NCBI GenBank assembly: GCA_014284505.1
Contig: JAAFYY010000001.1
Span: 3,162,001-3,226,000 of the forward strand
Reading direction: 5' to 3'
From: Streptacidiphilus sp. 4-A2
Lineage (GTDB): Bacteria; Actinomycetota; Actinomycetes; Streptomycetales; Streptomycetaceae
DNA length: 64,000 nt
The translations under genes and the position numbers were made by a program. Positions 40,015 through 48,828 of the stretch are shown here, in pieces. Position 1 is the first letter of the stretch; every line of letters begins with the position of its first letter. The notes under the pieces were generated by a model. The model was not told the origin of the DNA. It saw nothing but the letters and a program-made list of their open reading frames with translations, and searched no databases.

Positions 40015-42170
40015 ATGTCCGGACAGTTCAGGCCCAGACCGCGGTCCGCTACGGTCGCCGTACTCGCGGCCGCGCTGGCGGTCGCGGCACTGACCGCCGC
40101 ACCGCCGAGCGAAGCCGCGGCCAGGCCCGCCACGGCCGGATCCGTCGCCGTCCACCCGGCCACGGTCCGCACGGCGGCGGTCCACACTGCCGCCGTCACA
40201 CCGCCGCTGGACAACGGGCTCGCGCTCACCCCGCCGATGGGCTGGAACTCCTGGAACAGCCTGGGCACCGGCGTCACCGAGCAGAATGTCGTCGACACCA
40301 TCAACTTCATGTCGGCCAACGGCATGGTGGCGGCCGGCTACAACACCGTCACCATCGACGACGGCTGGTCTCTGGACCACCGCAGCGGGCAGACCACCGA
40401 CTTCGTCAAGAACCAGTACGGCGCCATGCAGCTCTACGACGCCAACGGCAACCCGGTCAGCGGGCTGGACGGCACCGGCAACGACCCACCTCCGGCGACC
40501 TGATCCCCAACCCGGTCAACTTCCCCTCGCAGACCGTCAACGGCCAGACCGTGAACGGCATCCAGTACCTGGCCTGGTACGCCCACAGCAAGGGCATGAA
40601 GTTCGGCCTCTACACCCACCGACACCTACACGACCTGTCAGGGCCACCCGGGCAGCCTCGGCCACGAGACCACCGACGCCAATGACTTTGTCTCCTGGGG
40701 CGTCGACTACGTCAAGCTCGACAACTGCCCCTACGGGCCGCCGATCGTCGGCCCGACGGTCACAACTACGGTATGCAGGGTGAGGGCAGGGAACTGACCG
40801 AGTCCATCTACGCCCGCGTGCAGACCTTCCAGAAGGCCCTGGACGCCGCCTCCGCCGCGCAGGGCAAGCCGAAGCTGGTGCTGAGCGTCTCCGCGCAGCC
40901 GGCCCACACCGGCGTCCCCTACATGGAGTCGCCCAGCGACCCGGCACTGTCGGACTCGGTGGTCCAGGCAGCCGGCACCCCCAGTACGACGCACCCGGCT
41001 ACGCCCCGACCGGGGTGTGGTGCGGGCAGGTCGCCAACCTCTGCCGGATCGGAGGTGACCGGGACAGCGAGATCAGCGGGGTGCTCTACGACGGCCAGCT
41101 GGGCACGTCGTTGCAGTACGCCTCCAACATCCGGCCGGGCAGCTGGAACGACATGGACATGATGTTCACCGGCTGGCAGGACGTCTACGGCGACTACGGG
41201 GTCACCGACACCTGCACCTGCCACGCGCCGTTCACCGACACCGAGTCGCAGACCGAGATGTCCGTCCTGTCGATGATGGCCTCGCCGCTGATCTCCGGAG
41301 CCGACCTGCGCACTGCCGCCGAGTCGGTGCACACCTCGGACGGCTACAGCTGGTCCACCGGGATCAACGCCGACAGCCTCGCCGTCCTGGAGAACAAGGA
41401 CGTCGTCGCCGTCGACCAGGACACCCTCGGCCAGCCGGCCACACTGGTCGGCAGCGCACCGACCACGCCCACCGCGCCGGTGGTGCTCAGGCGGACCCTC
41501 TCCAACGGCGACACCGCGGTGCTGCTGCTCAACCAGGATCCCGACAACACCGCCACGATCAGCGCCAGCCTCAGCTCGCTCGGGCTGGGCGGCGGTCTAC
41601 GACTACGAGAACCTGTGGACCAAGGGCACCGGCACGGTCTCCGGCACCATCAGCGCGAGCGTCGCACCCGACGGCGTGGCCATGTTCCGGATCAGCAACC
41701 CCCGCCCACGGTCACTCCCTCGCTGGTGGGTGACGGCAACTTCCACACCATCGCCGACGGCAGCTCCTCCGGCAACGTCCTTGAGGTCAACGGCGAGTGC
41801 AGCGCCCGGCCGGGGCGGCGCCGACATCAACACCTGGTGGAACACCCACACCTCGGAGCAGTGGCAGTTCGCCCGGAACACGGACGGCACGGTCCGGATC
41901 TTCGACAACTGCAACACCTCGACCCAGGTGAACGGCACGCTGACCGAGACCTCCGGCGCCGGAGGGCCGGTCACCGTGTCCACTGCGTACACTCCGGGCG
42001 ACGTCTACCAGGAGTGGGTGGTCACCGAGAACAGCAGCACCGGCGTCATCACCATCACCAACAAGGGCACGGGCTATGTGCTCGACACCACCGGCACCGC
42101 CACCGGCTCGACCGTGGTGACCAACTCGCCTACCACCAGCGCCACCCAGGGCTGGGTGGCCATGGACTGA
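40015..42170 (+). CDS. Secreted GH27 glycosidase with C-terminal lectin-like domain
   Basis: Protein of about 715 residues. ATG 40015 has GAGGAGCAG upstream. The signal peptide spans about 1-40 ([20 protein letters not shown]). The GH27 domain runs from [20 protein letters not shown], with the probable nucleophile in [12 protein letters not shown] and the acid/base region [12 protein letters not shown]; the long insert with [24 protein letters not shown] sequence is typical of the isomaltodextranase or beta-L-arabinopyranosidase branch. A C-terminal trefoil-like module ([37 protein letters not shown]) follows. At least seven frame changes are present (near 40487, 40620, 40745, 40980, 41593, 41700 and 41808). 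It probably forms an operon with the preceding GH27 gene. Confidence 0.87.
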
Positions 42171-42213
42171 GCGGGAACCCCCGCACCGGTACCGCCCAGC
42201 ACCGCGCACCACC

Positions 42214-42243
42214 GCCCGGCACCCGGTCACCCGGGTGCCGGGC
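42214..42243 (+). terminator. Hairpin after the GH27 pair
   Basis: GCCCGGCACCCGG (42214-42226) pairs with CCGGGTGCCGGGC (42231-42243), 44 bp after the stop codon. Confidence 0.8.
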
Positions 42244-42311
42244 TCATCTGTCCGGCCGGGTACGGCCTGCTCACCGTCATTCGCAGTGGATCAGCTGTCC
42301 ACCCGAAGCAC

Positions 42312-42706
42312 TCAGAGGGGTGAGCAGAACCGGCCCTCGACGCGCTCGGGGGTGCGGGCGAACCCGGAGGGCTCCGGCCTCTCGGAGCAGAGGACGGCCC
42401 TGTGCTCGCCCCCTCGCGCGTTGATCAGGAAGCTGCCGTAGATGGGCCCGAAGGCGGGCGCGCCGGGGCCCGGACGGCAGTCGTCGTAGCCCACCCACCG
42501 TCCGTCGGGGGAGCCTCCGCCCGACGCCACCCCATCACAGATGTACGAGGGAGTCTCCCGCGCCTGCACAGGGGTGGCATGCGCCGAACCGGCCGCGACG
42601 GCCGCCCCGGGGGCCACGACCGACAGCGCCGCCGCAGCCACCCCGCCATCAGAACCCGCGCGCCAACCGCACGCGCCCGCCGCCCTACGCCCCTGCCACT
42701 GCTCAT
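42312..42706 (-). CDS. Small secreted protein of unknown function
   Basis: A protein of about 130 residues. ATG 42704-42706 begins MSSGRGVGRRARAVGARVLM; a frame change near 42645 leads into AAAALSVVAPGAAVAAGSAH, completing a signal peptide. The mature part has four Cys (YICDGV, DDCRPG, AVLCSER, RFCSPL), presumably two disulfides, and reads GPIYGSFLINARGGEHRAVL. No family recognised; size and Cys pattern resemble small secreted streptomycete proteins such as inhibitors. Confidence 0.55.
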
Positions 42707-43200
42707 GCCGCACTCGCTTTCCTGTGAATCGTGGATGCGACGGCTCGTCCCGAACGACGGCCGCCCGGATCACCACCACGGCCGCCCCGTCTTCCAGTGG
42801 GCTGCTGACGATTGGTCGGTGTCTGTTTCAGCGTAGACGCGCGTGCACGTTTTGTAGGGTTATAGACGGAATCGCTCGCCCAATCGAGTGGGGGCGAGGA
42901 GAGTGCGAATGTGGACACAGACCCATGCCATCAGCAGGCCGGCCTTGAGCCGAGGCAATGCGGGAAGGTGCAGGCATGCGGCGGCGTCATCCCGAATCCG
43001 GCCCGACCCTCGAAGACCCCGTTGCGGCGGTCCCGCTCCGCCTCGCCACGGTTGTGCTTCTGGATGCTGCGCAGCTCGGACCGGTTTCCCCGAGCGAGAG
43101 CCGTGAACCGGTTCTCGTCGGCCGGGAAGTCCCGAATGCCGCCATGGTCGGCGGGAACTCCCGCTCCCGGAGTCGGAGTCGGAGTCCCCGCCGGAAGAAC
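42707..43200. other. Region of lower GC without a supported gene
   Basis: 42760-42960 is AT-richer than the surroundings (GATTGGTCGG, TTTTGTAGGGTTATAGACGG). On the minus strand 43010-43150 one frame reads IRDFPADENRFTALARGN then RSELRSIQKHNRGEAERDRR, which looks coding by composition but lacks a start and any family I recognise. It may be the degraded end of a gene. 43155-43195 holds GACTCC hexamer repeats. Confidence 0.4.
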
Positions 43201-43850
43201 TCACACGTGATACTCGTAGCCGATCGTGAATCGTGGCGGCAGGCACCACTCCCCGTACTCGATCACCCCGCTGTCGTCGCTCCATCGGTGCGCACCCGCC
43301 AAAATCGGCGATCCAACTGACAGGCCAAGGGCGGATGCTTCACGCGCATCAGCCTGCCTGGCGTGCATGTCTTCCCGAGCGTGCACGATGCTCCGTCCAG
43401 TTGCCTCCAGCACCCGGGCGGTGAGACCAGCGTTCTTGCCAGGGGCGGTACTGAGCAGGTCCGGGATCAGCGCAGCGAATTGCGACGGGTACCAGGTGAC
43501 GGCGAAGGTCGTCCGTGTCTGCCCCCGACCGGAGATCCACTCCCGCCTGACGACCTGATCACCCGCATCCAGGTCGAACAAGTCGGCGACGTACAGCGGT
43601 GGAACGACAAGGCCCGCACTCGTCACGCGACTCGTCTCACCCTCAGCGAGGATCGACTTCACGCGCTGAACTCGACTGAGCCGGTCGCGGCTGGAGAGTG
43701 CCACTCGGGATCGTCGGCAACGAACGTGCCGCGTGGCGTGGTGCGGATGAACCCTTCCACCTGGAGGGCTTGCAGTGCACGTGAGTCGATCGTCGATCCG
43801 ATGTGAGAGTGGAGGTGCGCAGAGGGAGGCCGACCCGCAGGCTTCGTGGC
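43201..43850 (-). pseudogene. GntR/HutC-type regulator, 5' truncated (UTRA domain intact)
   Basis: The C-terminal 165 residues form an intact UTRA ligand domain (SRVTSAGLVVPPLYVADLFD, RREWISGRGQTRTTFAVTWY, EDMHARQADAREASALGL, YGEWCLPPRFTIGYEYH). Upstream, after a frame change near 43695, only the end of the winged HTH is readable (GSTIDSRALQALQVEGFI; PRGTFVADDPE). The first helices of the DNA-binding domain are missing, and no ATG or GTG start exists in that frame. The lost 5' end lies where the divergent P-loop kinase gene now begins. Confidence 0.7.
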
Positions 43851-43932
43851 CTCAATCCGCCTGTGGCTCAGGCGATGAGCACGCAGACAGAAGCGGTGGT
43901 CATCCGCCCGGCTTCCCTGGGACGATCTGGGC

Positions 43933-44456
43933 GTGACCACGCTGTTCCTGATGGTCGGCCTGCCAGGGGCCGGAAAGACCACGAAAGCTCGGCAACTCGC
44001 CGAGGAGCACGGCGCGCTGCGCCTGACCCCCGACGACTGGATGATCCCGCTGTTCGACATGGTGGAGGCGGACGGGAAGCGCGACGTGCTGGAGGGCCGC
44101 ATGCTCTGGCTTGCTCTGGAGGCGCTCAGACTGGGCACCAACGTCGTGGTGGACTTCGGCTGCTGGTCCCGGGACGAACGGTCCGCGATCCGCTGGCTCG
44201 CAGAGGCCGAGGGCGCCTGCTTCCGTATGATCTACCTGCCGGTGGACGACGAGACCCAGCGTGCCCGGATCAACCAGCGTTGGGTGAACGCTCCCACAGA
44301 GACGCTTTCGATGACCGAGGACGACATTCTGCACGGGCGGGCACACTTCGAGGAGCCCGAAGCAGCGGAGCGGGGAGGCTGCGGGGCCGCCGGGCCGCCG
44401 CCCGGCTGGGCCGACTGGCGGGGTGGGCCGCCGACCGGTGGCCGTCCTTCGCGTGA
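43933..44456 (+). CDS. P-loop AAA/kinase-like ATPase
   Basis: A protein of about 175 residues from GTG 43933: VTTLFLMVGLPGAGKTTKAR with Walker A GLPGAGKT at 9-16. LTPDDWMIPLFDM, EGRMLWLALEALRLGTNVVV, DFGCWSRDERSAIRWLAEAE (Walker B-like Asp) and YLPVDDETQRARINQRW (lid Arg) follow. This is the zeta-toxin/chloramphenicol-phosphotransferase-like kinase group often annotated as AAA ATPase in Streptomyces; its substrate is unknown. The natural ending GWAADRWPSFA at 44456 needs a frame change near 44420. It is divergent from the truncated GntR gene. Confidence 0.8.
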
Positions 44457-44598
44457 CCGCCTCAGCCCCGCACGATATGACTCGGCTCCGGGGACACGGT
44501 CCTCGGCCAGCCATGGGCTCACCCTGGAGCCTTGACCCTGGCGGCCTCCAGCATTCACTGGCGCTGCCCGACATGGCGGGCGTCGAGCGATGGGGCGG

Positions 44599-45071
44599 TC
44601 AGCTGCCGCAGGCGCATCCGGTGGCGGTTCCGGGCAGGGCGGCGGATTCGGGCCGGCCGGCGCAGCAGGCGTCGCCGCCGGGGTGGCGGCATTGCCGGGC
44701 TGGTCGGCGTCGGCCTTGACGACGTAGACCTCCCAGGGCTCCCTGCCGGGGCCGTGCACCCACACCTTGTCCTGGAGGGCATAGCAGCACGAGGTGTCGT
44801 TCTCCTGGAACGTGGCCAGGCCGGCATCCTTGAGACGGCTGGTGGCGGCGGTGACTTGCTCGGTGGACCCGACCTCGACGCCGAGGTGGTCCAGACGAGT
44901 CTCCTGGTCGGGGGTGCCTTCGATCAGGACCAGCTTCAGTGGGGGCTCGGCGATGGCGAAGTTCGCGTAGCCCGGGCGGCGCTTGGCGGGCTCGGTGCCG
45001 AAAAGCCTGGAGTAGAACGCGACCGAGGCTTCAAGGTCGGCGACGTTGAGGGCGAGCTGAACACGGGACAT
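44599..45071 (-). CDS. arsI: ArsI/CadI-family dioxygenase (C-As lyase)
   Basis: Vicinal-oxygen-chelate enzyme of about 157 residues. ArsI uses Fe(II) and O2 to split the carbon-arsenic bond of trivalent organoarsenicals. The fold starts MSRVQLALNVADLEASVAFY; a metal His is in LDHLGVEV (62), the vicinal Cys pair that binds As(III) is in NDTSCCYALQDKVWVHGP (95-96) and a metal Glu in EPWEVYVVK (114). The Cys-rich tail GGDACCAGRP ... TGCACGS, typical of these proteins, is reached by a frame change near 44690 and ends at 44599. It is divergent from arsR across a strong palindrome. Confidence 0.88.
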
Positions 45072-45093
45072 GGAATTCTCCCCGATCCGGTTA

Positions 45094-45117
45094 CTGTATC
45101 GACAGTTGTCGATACAG
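45094..45117. promoter_or_regulatory. ArsR operator between arsI and arsR
   Basis: CTGTATCGACA (45094-45104) and TGTCGATACAG (45107-45117) form perfect 11-nt arms separated by GT. A related imperfect dyad, TGTATAGATGA ... TCAACATAGACA (45132-45157), follows just before the arsR ATG. TATAGA in it may be the arsR -10. Confidence 0.85.
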
Positions 45118-45158
45118 CCATGGTTGCCCTCTGTATAGATGACTGTCAACATAGACAC

Positions 45159-45542
45159 ATGTCGAAATTGGAACTGCCCGCACTCGACCAGACGGCCTGC
45201 TGTTCGCCGATGGTCCGCGAGCCCCTGGGGGAAACCGCCGCTGTCGACCTGGCCAGGATGTTCAAGGCGCTGTCGGACCCCGTGCGGCTGCGGCTGCTGT
45301 CGCTGATCGCCTCCCATGAGGGCGGTGAGGCGTGCGTCTGCGACCTGACCGGGCCGTTCGACGTGTCCCAGCCGACGATCTCCCACCACCTCAGAGTTCT
45401 GCGGGATGCGGGCCTGGTGGGTTCCGAACGTCGCGGGACGTGGGTCTACTACTGGGTCCTGCCTGCGGCCCTGACCAGGCTCTCCGACCTCCTCCAGGCC
45501 CCCGCCGTCCCGGTCGGGGCTGCCACCGGAGGCGACAGGTGA
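45159..45542 (+). CDS. arsR: ArsR family arsenite-responsive repressor
   Basis: 127 residues in one frame from ATG 45159. The winged HTH is SQPTISHHLRVLRDAGLVGS near 75-95, with LARMFKALSDPVRLRLLSLI before it. EACVCDLTG (Cys-x-Cys at about 62-64) is the classical alpha-3 arsenite site, and an extra N-terminal ACCSP (14-15) gives further thiols, as in actinobacterial ArsR variants. There is no good ribosome binding site before the ATG, suggesting a very short leader. The stop overlaps the next GTG by 4 bp. Confidence 0.93.
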   Translation: MSKLELPALDQTACCSPMVREPLGETAAVDLARMFKALSDPVRLRLLSLIASHEGGEACVCDLTGPFDVSQPTISHHLRVLRDAGLVGSERRGTWVYYWVLPAALTRLSDLLQAPAVPVGAATGGDR

Positions 45543-46291
45543 CCGATCTGGCGCCGCTGGGCCGCCGTGCGGCTGCCGAAGCGGTCGGGACGGCCGCACT
45601 GGTTGCCGTGGTGGTGGGGTCCGGCATTCAGGCCACCGAGCTCTCCTCGGATGTCGGCGTGCAACTGCTCGCCAATTCCCTGGCCACCGTCTTCGGCCTG
45701 GGCGTACTGATCGCCCTGCTCGGCCCGATATCCGGTGCCCACTTCAACCCTGTGGTCACTCTCACCGCCTGGTGGACCGGTCGGGAAGCGGCCGAGGGGT
45801 TGAACCTGCGCGAGGTCGCTGTCTACATTCCCGCTCAGCTCGCCGGCGCTGTCGGGGGCTCGATGCTGGCGAACGCGATGTTCGCTCAGCCAGTGGTCAA
45901 GTGGTCGACTCACGACCGCTCCGCCGGCCACCTGTGGCTCGGCGAGGTCGTGGCCACCGCCGGACTGGTCCTGCTGATCTTCGGCCTGGCCCGGACCGGC
46001 CGCGCGCACTTCGCCCCCGTCGCGGTGGCGTCCTGGATCGGGGCGGCGTACTGGTTCACCTCCTCGACCAGTTTCGCCAACCCCGCCGTGACCGTCGGCC
46101 GGGCCTTTACCGACACCTTCACCGGGATCGCCCCCAGCTCCGTCGCCCCGTTCATCGCCGCCCAGCTGCTCGGCGCGGCCGTCGGTGTGGGCCTGCTCGT
46201 CGCCCTGTTCGGCCGCCCCGCCCCCGCTGGTGCGGACGTCGTCGTACCCCACGTTGAGCACGAGCTCACTACCGCCCCTTCCGGCCAGTGA
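45539..46291 (+). CDS. Aquaporin-family channel of the ars operon
   Basis: 250-residue major intrinsic protein, six membrane segments and two half-helices, in one frame. The pore motifs are NPV in SGAHFNPVVTLTAWW (first) and NPA in TSFANPAVTVGRAF (second, with the selectivity-filter Arg). It replaces the usual ArsB/Acr3 pump: in Sinorhizobium the channel AqpS in an ars operon lets arsenite leave the cell after arsenate reduction. Its position between arsR and arsC supports the same role. The GTG start overlaps the arsR stop. Confidence 0.9.
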   Translation: MTDLAPLGRRAAAEAVGTAALVAVVVGSGIQATELSSDVGVQLLANSLATVFGLGVLIALLGPISGAHFNPVVTLTAWWTGREAAEGLNLREVAVYIPAQLAGAVGGSMLANAMFAQPVVKWSTHDRSAGHLWLGEVVATAGLVLLIFGLARTGRAHFAPVAVASWIGAAYWFTSSTSFANPAVTVGRAFTDTFTGIAPSSVAPFIAAQLLGAAVGVGLLVALFGRPAPAGADVVVPHVEHELTTAPSGQ

Positions 46292-46327
46292 GCCGGATCT
46301 GCCCGAACCGTGAGGAATCGATCCGCC

Positions 46328-46740
46328 GTGAGTACTCCCGCCTTGCCGTCCGTACTCTTCGTTTGTGTCCACAATGCCGGCCGGTCCCAGATGGCCGCCG
46401 CGTTTCTCACCCACCTGGCCGGCGACCGTGTCGAGGTCCGCTCCGCCGGCTCCGCTCCCGCCGACCAGGTCAACCCCGCCGTGGTCGAGGCGATGCGCGA
46501 GATCGGCATCGACCTGTCCGCCGAGACACCCAAGGTCCTGACCGCCGCTGCTGTTCAGTCCTCTGATGTGGTGATCACCATGGGCTGCGGGGACACCTGC
46601 CCGTACTTCCCCGGCAAGCGCTATCTCGATTGGCAATTGCCCGACCCGGCCGGTCAGGGCGTCGCGGCCGTGCGCCGATCCGCGACGAGATCCGGGCCCG
46701 CATCCGCACACTGATCGGCGAGCTCAACCTGGCCGGGTAG
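46328..46740 (+). CDS. arsC: Arsenate reductase, low-molecular-weight phosphatase type
   Basis: About 137 residues from GTG 46328. The phosphatase loop CVHNAGRS begins at Cys 13. SAGSAPADQVNPAVVEAMRE and MGCGDTCPYFPGKRYLDWQL follow, with two further Cys that can serve in the thiol relay, and LPDP holds the general-acid Asp. This arrangement fits the thioredoxin or mycothiol-linked ArsC of actinomycetes. A frame change near 46670 restores the ending IRARIRTLIGELNLAG at the TAG of 46738-46740. It follows the aquaporin gene by 36 bp. Confidence 0.92.
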
Positions 46741-46935
46741 TCGAGTTCAGCTCGAAATCTCGGCAGATTCTGATCAAGCTGCGATTCCGATCACACTGAG
46801 GGCGCCGCCAAACGTGTTGGCGCGGTCCCTCAAGTTCCGGCCGATGCGGCGCCCGCGCTCGGCGGGTGGCGAGGGGCTGTGCGGCCCGGGCCCACGCACC
46901 CGAGCCCGACCTGGCCCGGGGAGCGCGCCTGTCCA

Positions 46936-46998
46936 TTGATCAGACCCATGTGTACGATCAGTGCCACCGTCCCTCACTGGAGCGGTACTTGATCAGAC
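46936..46998 (+). repeat. Direct repeats TTGATCAGAC upstream of the methyltransferase gene
   Basis: Identical decamers at 46936-46945 and 46989-46998, 53 bp apart (about five helical turns), with a third partial copy ACGATCAG at 46954. Each contains the palindrome TGATCA. They lie 35-97 bp upstream of the ATG at 47033 and could be activator or repressor sites. The rest of the 46741-47032 gap shows nothing recognisable. Confidence 0.6.
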
Positions 46999-47032
46999 GT
47001 CACAGCAGGTCGTCGCAATCGGGGGGACGCAT

Positions 47033-47901
47033 ATGCGGGACACGGCCGGGGATTCGCTGGAGTCGCTGCCCAGGCCCGAGTACCGCGACGACGTCCCGTC
47101 GGAGGAGTTCGATCCGACCGTCCCGAGCACGGCCCGGATGTATGACTTCTATCTCGGCGGCAAGGACAATTTCGCCGCCGACCGGGATTCCGCGCAGCGG
47201 TTGATAGACGCCCAGCCCGCGGTGCGGTCGGTGCGCTGGCCAACCGCCGGTTCCTGCTGCGGGCGGTCGAGGAGCTGGCCAAAGCGGGCGTGCGGCAGTT
47301 CCTGGACATCGGCGCCGGGATCCCGACCTCGCCCAACGTCCACGAGGTGGCGCAGCGTCTGGTGCCGGGCGCCCGCGTGGCCTATGTGGACAACGACCCG
47401 GTGGTGCTCACCCACTCCCGGGCGCTGCGGGCCTCCCCCGGCGTGATCGCGCTCAAGGGCGATCTGCGCGATCCGGAGGCGCTCCTCGCCGACGAGCGGC
47501 TCACCGGTCACCTCGACTTCTCCCAGCCGGTCGGCCTGATGCTGGTCGCGGTGCTGCACTTCGTCCGCGCCGACCAGGACCCGGACGGCATAGTGCGCCG
47601 ACTGCTCGCGCCGCTGGCCGAGGGCAGCCACCTGGTGGTCTCCTCGGCCTCCAGCGCGGGACACACACCGGAGGAGGTCGCCCGCTTCGAGGCGGCCTAC
47701 CGGCAGGCGAGCTCCCCGCTGGTGCTGCACTCCCCCGAGCGGATCGGCGGCTGGTTCGCCGGGCTCGACCTGCTGGAACCCGGCGTGGTGCCGGTGTTCC
47801 ACTGGCGGGCCGAGGAGGAGATCCCCGGGCTCAGCCTGCTGGGCGGCGTCGGCAGGCTCGCCTCCGGTGGCGGCGGGGCCGGCCGGGGGCCTGAGGCTTG
47901 A
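47033..47901 (+). CDS. SAM-dependent methyltransferase, DUF574 (Methyltransf_19)
   Basis: Protein of about 285 residues of the DUF574 family, greatly expanded in Streptomyces and often linked to WhiJ/BldB-type regulators. The signature STARMYDFYLGGKDNFAADR (about 32-51) is intact, QFLDIGAGIPTSPNVHEVAQ near 85-104 is the SAM motif, ARVAYVDNDPVVLTHSRAL binds the ribose, and VGLMLVAVLHFVRADQDP follows. One frame change lies near 47235. The ATG at 47033 has GGGGGA before it. Substrate unknown; no partner HTH gene is next to it here. Confidence 0.9.
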
Positions 47902-47936
47902 GGGCCCGGGTGGCCGACCAGGCCCCTGCGCCGCAG

Positions 47937-48416
47937 TCAGCGCTCGCCGGGTGCGGCGCCCGGAACGGCCGCCGGGGCCTGCTCGGCTACTGGAGCCTGG
48001 CCCGGCAGCGCGGCGCGACCGGGCAGCGTGGCCTGACCGGACAGCGCGGCGTGGTCGGCTGCCGGAGCACCGTCGGGCCGCGAGCGTCCCGGGCGGGCGG
48101 CGGGACGGCGCTGGCGCCCCATGGTCAGCCGCCCGGTGGCGGCCCAGCCCAGGACTGCCAGGGCCACCCCGGCGATCGACTGGAAGAGATGGTGGTTGGT
48201 CATCAGCGCGACGGCCGCCGCGTACAACAACACGGCAGCCACCCCGGCCGGCAGCCGGGTGCGTCCACGCCGTGCCGGCGACCGCCCGGCCCGCTCCCCG
48301 GCCCGCGGCTCGCGCGGCTCGTCCACCTGGGCCGGAGCCTGCGTCGGAGCCGGTGCCGACGTCGGGGCCTGGGCCGCCGTCTGGGCCGAACGGCTGTGAA
48401 GGGTCAGCAGAGCCAT
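47937..48416 (-). CDS. Hypothetical membrane protein with low-complexity ends
   Basis: A 159-residue reading frame from ATG 48414-48416. A Pro/Ala/Gln-rich N terminus leads to two hydrophobic segments (GVAAVLLYAAAVALMTNH and FQSIAGVALAVLGWAATG), then an Ala/Gly/Pro-rich tail with repeated LSGQATLPGRAALPGQ units. No family recognised; codon bias supports translation. Confidence 0.5.
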   Translation of the reverse strand: MALLTLHSRSAQTAAQAPTSAPAPTQAPAQVDEPREPRAGERAGRSPARRGRTRLPAGVAAVLLYAAAVALMTNHHLFQSIAGVALAVLGWAATGRLTMGRQRRPAARPGRSRPDGAPAADHAALSGQATLPGRAALPGQAPVAEQAPAAVPGAAPGER

Positions 48417-48572
48417 CCGGCGTCCTCCGTACGACCGCACGCGCGGACCGGGCCGCGATCAGGCTCGCGGAGGCCTTCAAGAGCTGGTGAACGCTCCATT
48501 TCCGCTTCTCCTTCGTGGGCTCCGTCGACCGACGACTATGCCGCTCTGCTGCTCGGTGATACCGCCTACAAG

Positions 48573-48663
48573 TGGAGCCTACTCTCCAATTAGCCGGAAA
48601 ATCGACGTGACGGATCCAACAATCCAGTCCGATCCGGCCAATAGAATCGGAGTTCGACCTCCG
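48573..48663. promoter_or_regulatory. Two operator-like dyads upstream of tetR
   Basis: TGGAG-CCTACT-CTCCA (48573-48588) and CGGAG-TTCGAC-CTCCG (48648-48663) share the layout YGGAG-N6-CTCCR and are 75 bp apart in a locally AT-richer 390-bp gap (48417-48828) that holds no gene I can support. A related site occurs at 49607-49622. Confidence 0.6.
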
Positions 48664-48828
48664 GATTGTCGATGCCCAGCCAAGGCTCCGGCCTGCCATC
48701 ACCGGGAACCGGGGCGGAACCCGGTGGTCGGAGCCCTCCGCGGGTCGCCGCCAGACCAGCCACGGCCGGCGGATATCGGTGCCGGTCAATGAAGCGGAGG
48801 ACGGGCTCCGAACAAGTACCATGGGTCC

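Noticed and set aside
37624..40380. 918-codon minus-strand open frame rich in Val, Gly and Asp
   Set aside because: It is a shadow of the two GH27 genes on the plus strand, with no recognisable domain.
42860..43285. Minus-strand frame downstream of the GntR fragment
   Set aside because: The longest frame has a Ser/Asp/Arg repeat start and no family. A neighbouring frame looks more gene-like but lacks a start, so no gene is called.
45539..46291. Reading the channel as a glycerol facilitator
   Set aside because: It is coupled to arsR and followed by arsC, and no glycerol genes are near. The pore residues alone do not decide, but the context favours arsenite.
46741..47032. Transposase remnant after arsC
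   Set aside because: A minus-strand frame ending RDRANTFGGALSVIGIAA looked gene-like but has no catalytic motif or terminal inverted repeats, so it was not called.
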